Assembly (NCBI GenBank): GCA_902782785.1 | Contig: CACZOH010000011.1 | Coordinates: 1-18,205, forward strand | Reading direction: 5' to 3' | DNA length: 18,205 nucleotides | Source of the DNA: an uncultured Ruminococcus sp. | GTDB lineage: Bacteria; Bacillota; Clostridia; Oscillospirales; CAG-272 | Part shown: positions 1-6,447 of the stretch, piece after piece | Layout: every line of letters begins with the position of its first letter | Position numbering within the stretch: the first letter of the stretch is position 1 | Translations under genes and position numbers: made by a program | The notes under the pieces: generated by a model | Seen by the model: the letters and a program-made list of their open reading frames with translations, nothing else | Told to the model about the DNA's origin: nothing | Database searches by the model: none

Positions 1-2
1 CA

Positions 3-36
3 CCGCAAGCGGTCCCCCTTCCCCAATAGGGGAAGG
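3..36. repeat. Paired palindromes at left edge
   Basis: Two perfect inverted repeats lie side by side. CCGC-aa-GCGG is at 3-12, and an 8-bp stem CCTTCCCC/GGGGAAGG with an AATA loop is at 17-36. No T-run follows the second stem on either strand, so it is a poor intrinsic terminator for the HAD gene that ends at 80. It looks more like the edge of a dispersed intergenic palindromic element cut by the window start. The rest of 37-79 is AT-rich with nothing recognisable. Confidence 0.4.
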
Positions 37-79
37 TTAAAAGGAGAAAATATAAAAAATTTTTAATTAAATATTGATT

Positions 80-742
80 TTATCTGTTGTTTGTGTTATA
101 CTTACGGATAAGGTCGATTATTTCATATATATCATTACAGATATATTCCGGGGAGACGGTGGAGGCGAGCTCCTCGCGCGTGAACGTGGTCGTCAGCGCG
201 ACGTTATGCATTCCGGCGGCTTTTGCGGCGAGTATCCCGTTTTCCGCGTCCTCCACGACAAGACATTCCGACGGGCTGACGCCGAGCGTTTCCGCTCCCT
301 TGAGATAAATATCGGGCGCCGGCTTATTGTTTTTGATATCCCTGCCGTTTATCAGCGCGTCAAACTTATCCTTCAAGCCTATTGCGGCTAAATTTATATT
401 CATCTTGACAAGGTCGGAGCTTGTGCATACGGCGAGCTTCAATCCCGCCGCCCTGAGCTCAAGCACGGTTTTCACCGTATTCTTATACGCTATATCGTGT
501 TCCTGTACGAGCTTTTCGTATTTTTTATACGTTATATCGGACATACTTCTGTCGTATTTCAATCCGTGTTTTCCCGCGGCTCCGCTGAAATACGCCACGT
601 CGCCCGCTCCGATAAACGGTCTGAAATCCTCCGGCGTCGCGTCGGCTCCCCTCTCCTTAAGCATTTCAACGGCGGCGACGTACGTAAGCTCCTCCGAGTT
701 TACCAAAACGCCGTCCATATCAAACAAAACCGAACTGATCAT
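80..742 (-). CDS. HAD-superfamily phosphatase, beta-phosphoglucomutase-like
   Basis: A 220-residue cytoplasmic HAD hydrolase. Motif I is at the N-terminus (FDMDGVLV, with the nucleophile and acid/base Asp at residues 8 and 10). Motif II is the CTSSD segment, the motif III Lys lies in NKPAPDIY, and motif IV is VVEDAENG. The helical cap between motifs I and II is of the beta-phosphoglucomutase/phosphatase type, and the length fits that subfamily. The start follows a GGGGG ribosome site with a 7-base spacer. It is transcribed away from the PHP-phosphatase gene from a promoter in the shared spacer. The substrate (sugar phosphate, phosphoglycolate or another) cannot be read from the sequence. A mutase is possible, but a phosphatase is the safer call. 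Confidence 0.9.
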   Translation of the reverse strand: MISSVLFDMDGVLVNSEELTYVAAVEMLKERGADATPEDFRPFIGAGDVAYFSGAAGKHGLKYDRSMSDITYKKYEKLVQEHDIAYKNTVKTVLELRAAGLKLAVCTSSDLVKMNINLAAIGLKDKFDALINGRDIKNNKPAPDIYLKGAETLGVSPSECLVVEDAENGILAAKAAGMHNVALTTTFTREELASTVSPEYICNDIYEIIDLIRKYNTNNR

Positions 743-764
743 ATCAAAACCCCCATGATCCTAT

Positions 765-793
765 ATTTTATACGTTTATTATGAATTTTTCAA
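765..793 (-). promoter_or_regulatory. Sigma-A-type promoter of the HAD gene
   Basis: On the minus strand a -35 box TTGAAA (788-793) and a -10 box TAAAAT (765-770) are 17 bases apart. The predicted transcript would begin near 759 and leave a leader of about 16 bases before the ATG at 742. The -35 box overlaps the upstream of the two candidate starts of the divergent PHP gene. Confidence 0.5.
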
Positions 794-804
794 CGGTAGA
801 TTGT

Positions 805-1596
805 ATGAAAAAATATGCATTAAATAAGATAGACACGCACACGCACACTTATTTTTCCTTTGACGCGTCGGAAAATCACAACAGCCCGGAGCGTATGTGC
901 GAAAAGGCGTGCGAAAAAGGGCTTGACGCCATTATCTTCACCGACCACGTTGAGATAAACTCCGAGGTGGAGCACAATTTTCCGCCGCTTGACCGCGCCG
1001 CGTGCAGAAAACAGTGCGAGGAAGCGCGAAAGCTTTACAATGGCAGGCTTGACGTATATATCGGCGCGGAGTTCGGGCAGATAACGCATTACCCCGAATA
1101 CGCAAAGGAAGCCGCCGCCGAAGGCAATTTCGATTACATAATCGGCTCCGTCCACAACACAAAGGGCGAGCAGGACCCGTATTACATGGATTTTTCAAAG
1201 GTCACGTATAAAGAGATCCTTTATATGTTAGACAAGTATTTTGACGAATACCTGCAGATGACGTACGCGCCCTTCGTCGATCAGTGCGCCCACCTCACGT
1301 ATCCCGTCCGCTACATAAAAGCCGCGGGGATAGATATTGATATAACGCGCTGGGACGAAAAGATAACGGAGATTATGAAAAGCATAATATCTCACGGCAA
1401 AACGTATGAGCTTAACAGTGTTTACGTAAGGAAGAAAACCGAGCTTCCGGAGGAATATCTGCTTTTGAAATACAGATCTCTCGGCGGCAAAAAAATAAGG
1501 CTCGGATCGGACGCGCATTTTACGGATCACGTCGCATCGGGCTTCGACCGGGCTTATGAATTGATAAATAAGGTATATAAAGGAGAAATAAAATGA
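805..1596 (+). CDS. PHP-domain phosphoesterase (histidinol-phosphatase type)
   Basis: A 263-residue PHP-family metallophosphatase, closest in style to PHP-type histidinol-phosphatase (HisK). The metal ligands are in order: DTHTH (His12, His14), FTDH (His48), GAE (Glu89), GSVH (His117), CAHL (His163) and GSDAH (Asp236, His238). I start it at the ATG at 805, which puts the THTH motif near residue 12 as is usual. An in-frame ATG at 781 would add eight residues, and neither start has a convincing ribosome site. The stop overlaps the ATG of the next gene (ATGA at 1593-1596), so the two are probably translated together. No other histidine genes are visible, so the true substrate could be another phosphorylated metabolite. 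Confidence 0.85.
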   Translation: MKKYALNKIDTHTHTYFSFDASENHNSPERMCEKACEKGLDAIIFTDHVEINSEVEHNFPPLDRAACRKQCEEARKLYNGRLDVYIGAEFGQITHYPEYAKEAAAEGNFDYIIGSVHNTKGEQDPYYMDFSKVTYKEILYMLDKYFDEYLQMTYAPFVDQCAHLTYPVRYIKAAGIDIDITRWDEKITEIMKSIISHGKTYELNSVYVRKKTELPEEYLLLKYRSLGGKKIRLGSDAHFTDHVASGFDRAYELINKVYKGEIK

Positions 1597-2078
1597 ACGA
1601 GCTTTTAAAGCTGCTTGAAAACGACGCCAAACTGACGCCCGATATGCTTGCCGCGATGCTTGACAAGGACACGGGCGATATAAAGGCGATGATAGACGGA
1701 TATGAAAAGGACGGAACGATAGCGGGCTACAACGCTTTGATAGACTGGGAAAAGACGGACAGAGAATACGTGACGGCGCTTATAGAATTAAAGGTAACGC
1801 CGCAGAGAGAGCTCGGCTTTGACCGCGTCGCGGAGAGGATATACAATTATCCCGAGGTGCAGAGCCTTTACCTTATGTCTGGCGGCTTCGACCTCTGCGT
1901 GGTGATCGAGGGCAAGACGATGCGCGAGGTCGCGCTGTTCGTCGCGGAGAAGCTTGCGACGATGGAGAGCGTCATATCCACGGCGACTCATTTCGTTCTG
2001 CGCAAATATAAAGATAAAGGTATTATAATGAAGCGCGGAAGCGTTGATCTCAGGAGCGAGCTGTCAGATGGATTATGA
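1593..2078 (+). CDS. Lrp/AsnC-family transcriptional regulator
   Basis: A 161-residue regulator with the two-part Lrp/AsnC layout. An N-terminal winged helix-turn-helix spans roughly residues 1-55, and a C-terminal RAM (ACT-like) effector and oligomerisation domain spans roughly 65-145, with the typical GGFDLCVVIEG strand. An AAAGGAG site precedes the ATG, which overlaps the PHP stop. The end overlaps the next aminotransferase by 11 bases. Lrp-family proteins commonly sense amino acids and regulate neighbouring genes, so local control of the overlapping aminotransferase gene is a reasonable inference. The helix-turn-helix part is diverged and the ligand is unknown. Confidence 0.88.
   Translation: MNELLKLLENDAKLTPDMLAAMLDKDTGDIKAMIDGYEKDGTIAGYNALIDWEKTDREYVTALIELKVTPQRELGFDRVAERIYNYPEVQSLYLMSGGFDLCVVIEGKTMREVALFVAEKLATMESVISTATHFVLRKYKDKGIIMKRGSVDLRSELSDGL
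2052..2056 (+). promoter_or_regulatory. RBS fixing the aminotransferase start
   Basis: AGGAG lies 11 bases before the ATG at 2068, inside the end of the Lrp gene. It supports 2068 over an upstream in-frame TTG at 2044, which has no ribosome site and would add eight residues unlike the family. Confidence 0.6.
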
Positions 2079-3231
2079 TAAGCTTTTGTCAAAGACCGTT
2101 ATCGGTATAAAGCCGTCGGGAATAAGAAAATTCTTTGATCTTCTGAACGGCAGGGACGATATAATATCGCTGACGGTCGGTCAGCCCGATTTCGCAACGC
2201 CGTGGCACGTGCGTGAAACGGGCATAATCTCGCTTGAGCGGGGTTATACGTACTACACCTCAAACGCGGGCACGGTACCGCTCCGGAACGAGATCTCAAG
2301 CTATATGAAACGCCGCTTCGGGCTTACGTACGATCCGCTCAAGGAGATCACGGTGACGGTCGGCGGGTCGGAGGCGATAGATCTTGCGATACGCGCCGTA
2401 ACGGAGCCGGGCGACGAGGTGCTTATACCCGAGCCGTCCTTCGTCTGCTACGAGCCTATTACGCGGCTTTGCGGCGGCGTGCCCGTGCCGATAAAAACTC
2501 TCCCCGAAAACGATTTCAAGCTGACGGCGGAGCAGGTCGAAGCGGCGATAACGCCGAGGACGAAGCTTCTCGTGCTTCCGTACCCGAACAATCCTACGGG
2601 CGCGGTGCTCACAAAAGAGGAGCTTTTGCCTATATGCAGGGTGCTTGAGAAGACGAATACGGCGGTTTTGTCAGACGAGATATATTCGGAATTGACGTAC
2701 GGACAAAGACACACGTCGATAGCGTCGCTTCCCGGTATGAAGGAGCGCACGATTCTCGTGAACGGCTTTTCCAAAGCGTACGCGATGACGGGCTGGCGTC
2801 TCGGCTTTGTCTCTGCGCCCGAACAGATAACGAAGCAGATGCTGAAAATACACCAGTACGCCATAATGTGCGCGCCGACGACGAGCCAGCTTGCCGCGGT
2901 GGAAGCGCTGAAAAACGGCGACGCGGATATTGATATGATGCGCGCGGAATACGACAGGAGAAGAAAGTACATAGTCGAGGAGCTGAACCGCATGGGTCTT
3001 CCCTGCTTCGAGCCGAAGGGCGCGTTCTACGTTTTCCCGTACGTATCGGCGTTCGGGCTGTCAAGCGAGCAGTTCTGCGAACGTTTGATGAACGAGGGCA
3101 AGGTCGCGATAGTCCCCGGCAACGCGTTCGGTGAGGGCGGCGAGGGCTTCGCGCGTATCTCATACGCATATTCGGTCAAGCACATATCGGAGGCGCTTGA
3201 GCGGATAGAGAAGTTTATTAAAACGATTTAG
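2068..3231 (+). CDS. PLP-dependent class I/II aminotransferase
   Basis: A 387-residue fold-type I aminotransferase of the aspartate/aromatic (Igamma) group. Seen are the N-terminal VGQPDF substrate segment (37-42), Y-TSNAG (63-68), NNPTG with the cofactor-contacting Asn (174-178), SDEIY (202-206), the Schiff-base Lys236 in VNGFSKAYAMTGWRLG, and the carboxylate-binding Arg363 in GFARISYA. The length is normal for the family. It overlaps the Lrp/AsnC gene by 11 bases, a pairing frequent in Clostridia, which suggests an amino-acid-responsive transaminase. Alanine, aromatic and aspartate specificities are all possible. It ends with TAG and is followed by a GC-rich hairpin. Confidence 0.92.
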   Translation: MDYDKLLSKTVIGIKPSGIRKFFDLLNGRDDIISLTVGQPDFATPWHVRETGIISLERGYTYYTSNAGTVPLRNEISSYMKRRFGLTYDPLKEITVTVGGSEAIDLAIRAVTEPGDEVLIPEPSFVCYEPITRLCGGVPVPIKTLPENDFKLTAEQVEAAITPRTKLLVLPYPNNPTGAVLTKEELLPICRVLEKTNTAVLSDEIYSELTYGQRHTSIASLPGMKERTILVNGFSKAYAMTGWRLGFVSAPEQITKQMLKIHQYAIMCAPTTSQLAAVEALKNGDADIDMMRAEYDRRRKYIVEELNRMGLPCFEPKGAFYVFPYVSAFGLSSEQFCERLMNEGKVAIVPGNAFGEGGEGFARISYAYSVKHISEALERIEKFIKTI

Positions 3232-3235
3232 TATA

Positions 3236-3281
3236 ATTCAGAATGATTAAGAATTCAGAAATGCAATGCGGCTTCAGCCGC
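3236..3281. repeat. Direct repeat AATTCAGAA plus small hairpin
   Basis: The 9-mer AATTCAGAA occurs at 3236-3244 and again at 3252-3260. It is followed by a 5-bp stem GCGGC-ttca-GCCGC (3268-3281). This looks like a short degenerate intergenic repeat unit between the aminotransferase stop and the larger hairpin. The significance is unclear. Confidence 0.4.
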
Positions 3282-3325
3282 GCGCGCCGGCGTCCCCCCC
3301 CACCGCCCGGCGCGCTTATTTTTAT
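3282..3325 (+). terminator. Intrinsic terminator after the aminotransferase
   Basis: A perfect 9-bp GC stem, GCGCGCCGG (3282-3290) with CCGGCGCGC (3307-3315), encloses a 16-base C-rich loop and is followed by TTATTTTTAT. It sits about 50 bases after the aminotransferase stop and before the rplS promoter, as expected for a transcript end. The loop is longer than usual. Confidence 0.6.
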
Positions 3326-3356
3326 AAATTTCATTTGTAAATTTTATTATTTTCTA

Positions 3357-3385
3357 TTGACAAAACCGGTTTTTTGTGGTATATT
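3357..3385 (+). promoter_or_regulatory. Sigma-A promoter of rplS, extended -10
   Basis: A perfect -35 TTGACA (3357-3362), a 17-base spacer and a -10 TATATT (3380-3385) preceded by TGG (extended -10). This is close to consensus, as expected for a ribosomal protein gene. Transcription should begin near 3391-3393, directly at the first hairpin of the leader. Confidence 0.85.
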
Positions 3386-3390
3386 AATCA

Positions 3391-3446
3391 AGCCGTGTGC
3401 AAAAACGCGGCTGCAGGACGGTCCGCTGCGCTGCGCATGAACGTCC
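3391..3446 (+). promoter_or_regulatory. Structured rplS leader, possible L19 autoregulatory element
   Basis: Two stem-loops fill the leader. AGCCGTG (3391-3397) pairs with CGCGGCT (3406-3412) with one G-U pair and an 8-base loop. GGACG (3416-3420) pairs with CGTCC (3442-3446) around an interior that can form a small GCG/CGC hairpin. An L19 leader family is known upstream of rplS in low-GC Gram-positive bacteria, where binding by L19 itself is proposed. I cannot score this sequence against that model, so the match is suggested by position and structure only. Confidence 0.45.
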
Positions 3447-3474
3447 GAATGAACAATAAAAGGAGGAAGCCGAA

Positions 3475-3819
3475 ATGGATATAATCAAGGCTTTTACCGA
3501 AGAGCAGCTTAAAAAGGAAATCCCCCAGGTCAAGGTCGGCGACACCGTTCGCGTCCACAACAGGATAGTTGAAGGTTCTAAGTCGAGAATACAGATCTTT
3601 GAGGGAACCGTTATCGCAAAGCGCGGCGGCGGTATTTCCGAGACGTTCACCGTCAGAAGAATAAGCTACGGCGTAGGTGTGGAAAAGACGTTCCCGATCC
3701 ATTCTCCGAACGTGGAGAAGGTCGAGACCATCCGCCGCGGTAAGGTCAGACGCGCAAAGCTCTACTATCTGCGCGACAGAGTGGGCAAGGCTGCCAAGAC
3801 CAAAGAGGATATTCAGTGA
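3475..3819 (+). CDS. rplS: 50S ribosomal protein L19
   Basis: A 114-residue ribosomal protein L19 of full usual length. It sits at the 30S-50S interface of the large subunit. Characteristic segments are KVGDTVRVHNRIVEG, RIQIFEGTVIAKRGGG, ETFTVRRISYGVGVEKTFP and the C-terminal signature RRGKVRRAKLYYLR. An AGGAGG site (3461-3466) lies 8 bases before the ATG. The gene stands alone between its own promoter and leader and a strong terminator, and is not joined to trmD/rimM as in many bacteria. Confidence 0.98.
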   Translation: MDIIKAFTEEQLKKEIPQVKVGDTVRVHNRIVEGSKSRIQIFEGTVIAKRGGGISETFTVRRISYGVGVEKTFPIHSPNVEKVETIRRGKVRRAKLYYLRDRVGKAAKTKEDIQ

Positions 3820-3835
3820 TCCGAAAACAAAAAAA

Positions 3836-3866
3836 CGGTATTCATTTTCCGAATACCGCTTTTTTT
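3836..3866. terminator. Bidirectional intrinsic terminator
   Basis: A perfect 8-bp stem CGGTATTC (3836-3843)/GAATACCG (3851-3858) has a 7-base loop, a T-run on the plus side (3860-3866) and an A-run before it (3829-3835) that serves as a T-run on the minus strand. It can end rplS from the left and the long minus-strand operon, whose last stop is at 3875, from the right. Confidence 0.88.
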
Positions 3867-3874
3867 GTTTTATT

Positions 3875-4717
3875 TTACATAAACGATTTAAGAGCGTCGA
3901 GGCACATCTTCGCCGCCGCGGCGTGAGAATTGCCGAGGATATTGCGTCTGTACGCCCAGCTTTCAAACTCAACGCTTGCGCATCCGTCGTAGCCAATCTC
4001 GTTTAACGCACGGAAGAACGCGGGGAAATCAACGTTTCCCTCTCCGAGAAGCGGGAACACGAATTTGCCGCCCTCCGCTACGCCGACGGCGTCTTTTACG
4101 TGGACGTGGAAGATCTTTTTGCCCCAGCTCTTTACGATGAACGGCTCGTCGTTGTTGCCGTAAAGCATATCGTGCGACGGGTCGAGGTTCACGCCGAGAT
4201 TGTCGGAATCATAATGATCTATAAGATACCTGTTCGTATAAAGGTCGTGCGCAAGCATTCCCCATACGTTTTCGACCGCTAATTTCACGCCCTCTTTTTC
4301 GGCGACGGGAAGTATCCTGTCAAACGCGCCGAAAACGTAATTCCAGGCGTCCGTCATCGAGACGTTGACGCCGACCTTGAGCGGAAATTCAAGCCACGGC
4401 ACGGGGCCCGTGAACAGATTCACCACGTTCACGCCCATATCCGCGGATCTTTTTATATGCTCTATCGTCGTATCTATACTGTTTTTTCTTTCGTTTTCAT
4501 CCTTTAAAACGTAATCGTGCTGTGCGAGTATTTCGGAAATGACGACGCCGTATTTGTCGGCGGCGGCTTTGAAATCCGCTCCGTCCTTACCGCCCGCGAA
4601 AATGACGTCGCCGATCAGCTCCACCGCGTCATAGCCCGTCTCTTTGATGAAGGACATGAGTTTTTCCGGCTCCCAGCCGAGCATTTCTCCGTTTGCCAAA
4701 AAACCTTTTTTGATCAT
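3875..4717 (-). CDS. Sugar phosphate isomerase/epimerase, AP-endonuclease-2 TIM barrel
   Basis: A 280-residue xylose-isomerase-like TIM barrel (AP_endonuc_2 family). Probable metal ligands follow the family pattern: Glu149 in LAVENVWG, Asp179 and His182 in NLDPSHDM, His206 in FHVHVKDA and Glu250 in ASVEFESW. No secretion signal is present, so it is cytoplasmic. An AGGGGG site precedes the ATG, and the upstream GNAT gene stops 13 bases before it. It is the last gene of the operon, just before the shared terminator. Members isomerise or epimerise free or phosphorylated sugars or inositols. The exact substrate is not readable, but a sugar-handling role fits the glycan-related genes upstream. Confidence 0.88.
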   Translation of the reverse strand: MIKKGFLANGEMLGWEPEKLMSFIKETGYDAVELIGDVIFAGGKDGADFKAAADKYGVVISEILAQHDYVLKDENERKNSIDTTIEHIKRSADMGVNVVNLFTGPVPWLEFPLKVGVNVSMTDAWNYVFGAFDRILPVAEKEGVKLAVENVWGMLAHDLYTNRYLIDHYDSDNLGVNLDPSHDMLYGNNDEPFIVKSWGKKIFHVHVKDAVGVAEGGKFVFPLLGEGNVDFPAFFRALNEIGYDGCASVEFESWAYRRNILGNSHAAAAKMCLDALKSFM

Positions 4718-4730
4718 TTTTATATTCCCC

Positions 4731-5276
4731 CTATAAAATTTTCCTCATATTTACGTCGTCCGCGTACGTTCCGTCATCAAATCTGACGCCGTTCGGCATA
4801 CGTCCGACCTCGACAAACCCGCATTTTTCATACAAGCCCTTTGCGCGGTAATTTCCGTCAACGTACTGAAGCTCGAACTGAGTGCAGCCCTCGTTTCTCG
4901 CTATTATCGACAGCTCCGTTATGAGCGTCGTTCCGATGCCCAGACGGTAATGACTTTTGCAGAGGCCTATTCCGAGCTCGGCTCTGTGGCGTACCTTTTT
5001 TCTGTTCTTTACGTTCAGATTGCAGTTGCCGACGACGGTTTCGCCGTCAAAAACGGCTATCATACATTCAAGCTCGCTCTCGTTATAACGCCTTATGAAC
5101 GCTTTTTCGGATTCCTCCGTATCATTGCATTCTTCCGGCGCGCGCAGTATGTACGGCGTCTCCGACGCGACGCATCTGATATAATCGGTCATAGCCTTCC
5201 AGTCGTCCTCGGACGGGCTTTTCAATACGACCGTTTTTCCGTTTCTCAATAATACTTTCTTTTCCTTATATATCAT
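4731..5276 (-). CDS. GNAT-family N-acetyltransferase
   Basis: A 181-residue GNAT acetyltransferase. The acetyl-CoA pyrophosphate loop (motif A) is RLGIGT at residues 111-116. It is followed by ELSIIARNEGCTQFELQYVDGNYRAKGLYEKCGF, the standard motif B with the late Tyr. I place the start at 5276 (MIYKEKKVLLRNGK), one base after the stop of the NamZ-family gene. A longer reading from 5354 would overlap that gene by 77 bases and adds residues unlike the family. No Shine-Dalgarno site is evident, so translation is probably coupled to the upstream stop. The acceptor is unknown. Small molecules such as amino sugars or amino acids, or protein N-termini, are all possible. Confidence 0.88.
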   Translation of the reverse strand: MIYKEKKVLLRNGKTVVLKSPSEDDWKAMTDYIRCVASETPYILRAPEECNDTEESEKAFIRRYNESELECMIAVFDGETVVGNCNLNVKNRKKVRHRAELGIGLCKSHYRLGIGTTLITELSIIARNEGCTQFELQYVDGNYRAKGLYEKCGFVEVGRMPNGVRFDDGTYADDVNMRKIL

Positions 5277-5277
5277 A

Positions 5278-6396
5278 TCAGTATAACCGGTATTTTTCCG
5301 TGCTTTTTCTGAATTCCAGACACTTTTGAGCGCAGTCCGAGAAAAGTCCGTCAATATCGTTTGTTTCGAGTATGCGGGAGGTGCCGAAATTCTTTTTTAT
5401 CGTGCTTTCGTTTACGTCAAGCTCGTAATTTTCGTATAAATATCTGAAAAGACAGCAGCCGTATTTGACGGGCGTGAAGCTTCTTTTATCCGTAACGTGT
5501 ATCTGAATGCCGCGGCAGACCTCTCCCGCGTGCTTTGAGAAGGTGGGACAGAAGCGGACCGCGCGCGCTCTTACGCCTTCGAAGCCGAGGCTGTTCATAT
5601 GATCGGAGAGCTTTATCTCGTCTATAAACGGAGCGCCGACGAATTCAAACGGCTGTGTCGTCCCTCTGCCCTCGCTCACGTTTCTTACGCCCTCGAAAAT
5701 GCAGGTGCCGGGATAAACGAGAGCCGTCGCGGGGGTCGGCATATTCGGAGACGGCGCGACGAAGGGCAGATCCGTGTCGGAGTAGTACATATCGCGCGTC
5801 AAGCCTTTGCACGGCACGACGTAAAGCTCCGCTCCTATCTGCTTCTCTTCATTTATGTATCTTGCGAATTCTCCGATCGTCAACCCGTAGCGGTGCGGAA
5901 CGGCGTATTCGCCTATGAAGCTGGCGTTATTCTCATCGAGTATCTCGCCCTCTACCGACGTCAGTCCTATCGGATTCGGCCTGTCGAACACGACGAAGGG
6001 TTTGCCGTGCTTTGCCGCAGCTTTCATACTGCGCGTCATGGTGTATAAATACGTATAAAACCTTGCTCCGACGTCCTGCATATCAAAGCAGAGGATATCC
6101 GTCTTTGACATCATTTCGTCCGTGGGCGCGGTTATGCCGTTGTAAAGACTGTAAACGGGCGTGCCCGTTCTTGTTTCCGTCTCCGTCTCCGTGAATCTCG
6201 CCCCGGCCTGAGCCGCGCCGTAAATGCCGTGCTCCGCCGAAAAAAGAGCGGACAGGTTGTATTTACCGTGCAGAAGCTCGTATGACTGAACGATATCCGA
6301 CGTGATGCCGGACGGATTTGTTATAAGTCCGAGCCGCCCCTCCTTGAGAAGGGGCAGGCTGTCCGTACTGTCTATACCGAAAAGAACTTTTTTCAT
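5278..6396 (-). CDS. NamZ/YbbC family (DUF1343) exo-beta-N-acetylmuramidase-like protein
   Basis: A 372-residue DUF1343 protein. Conserved segments are GLITNPSGIT (23-32), LFSAEHGIYGAAQAG (51-65), CFDMQDVGARFYTY (103-116) and VFDRPNPIG. Characterised family members (NamZ of Bacillus subtilis and Tannerella) release MurNAc from the non-reducing end of peptidoglycan fragments. Length and motifs fit an intact family member. Two points are odd. It has no signal peptide, whereas the B. subtilis protein is exported, so it may act on internalised muropeptides. A short Thr-Glu run (69-76) also stands where relatives usually have a TG-P-V loop of other composition. The 51-base gap before it is the longest in the operon, with no terminator and no clear ribosome site. 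Confidence 0.85.
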   Translation of the reverse strand: MKKVLFGIDSTDSLPLLKEGRLGLITNPSGITSDIVQSYELLHGKYNLSALFSAEHGIYGAAQAGARFTETETETRTGTPVYSLYNGITAPTDEMMSKTDILCFDMQDVGARFYTYLYTMTRSMKAAAKHGKPFVVFDRPNPIGLTSVEGEILDENNASFIGEYAVPHRYGLTIGEFARYINEEKQIGAELYVVPCKGLTRDMYYSDTDLPFVAPSPNMPTPATALVYPGTCIFEGVRNVSEGRGTTQPFEFVGAPFIDEIKLSDHMNSLGFEGVRARAVRFCPTFSKHAGEVCRGIQIHVTDKRSFTPVKYGCCLFRYLYENYELDVNESTIKKNFGTSRILETNDIDGLFSDCAQKCLEFRKSTEKYRLY

Positions 6397-6447
6397 TTTA
6401 CTGCCGTATAATAAGTATTCTGAAAATATCTGCCGTGCCGTCCCGTA

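Noticed and set aside
3388..3996. Minus-strand open frame of 202 codons across rplS and the terminator
   Set aside because: It is antisense to rplS and runs through a strong bidirectional terminator. No family resemblance.
5277..5354. Longer N-terminus for the GNAT protein
   Set aside because: It would overlap the end of the NamZ-family gene by 77 bases, and the extra residues do not fit the GNAT fold. The ATG at 5276 directly follows the upstream stop.
6397..6447. Internal promoter or terminator before the NamZ-family gene
   Set aside because: No GC hairpin with a T-run is present. A TATTAT stretch exists on the minus strand, but there is no -35 box at the proper distance.
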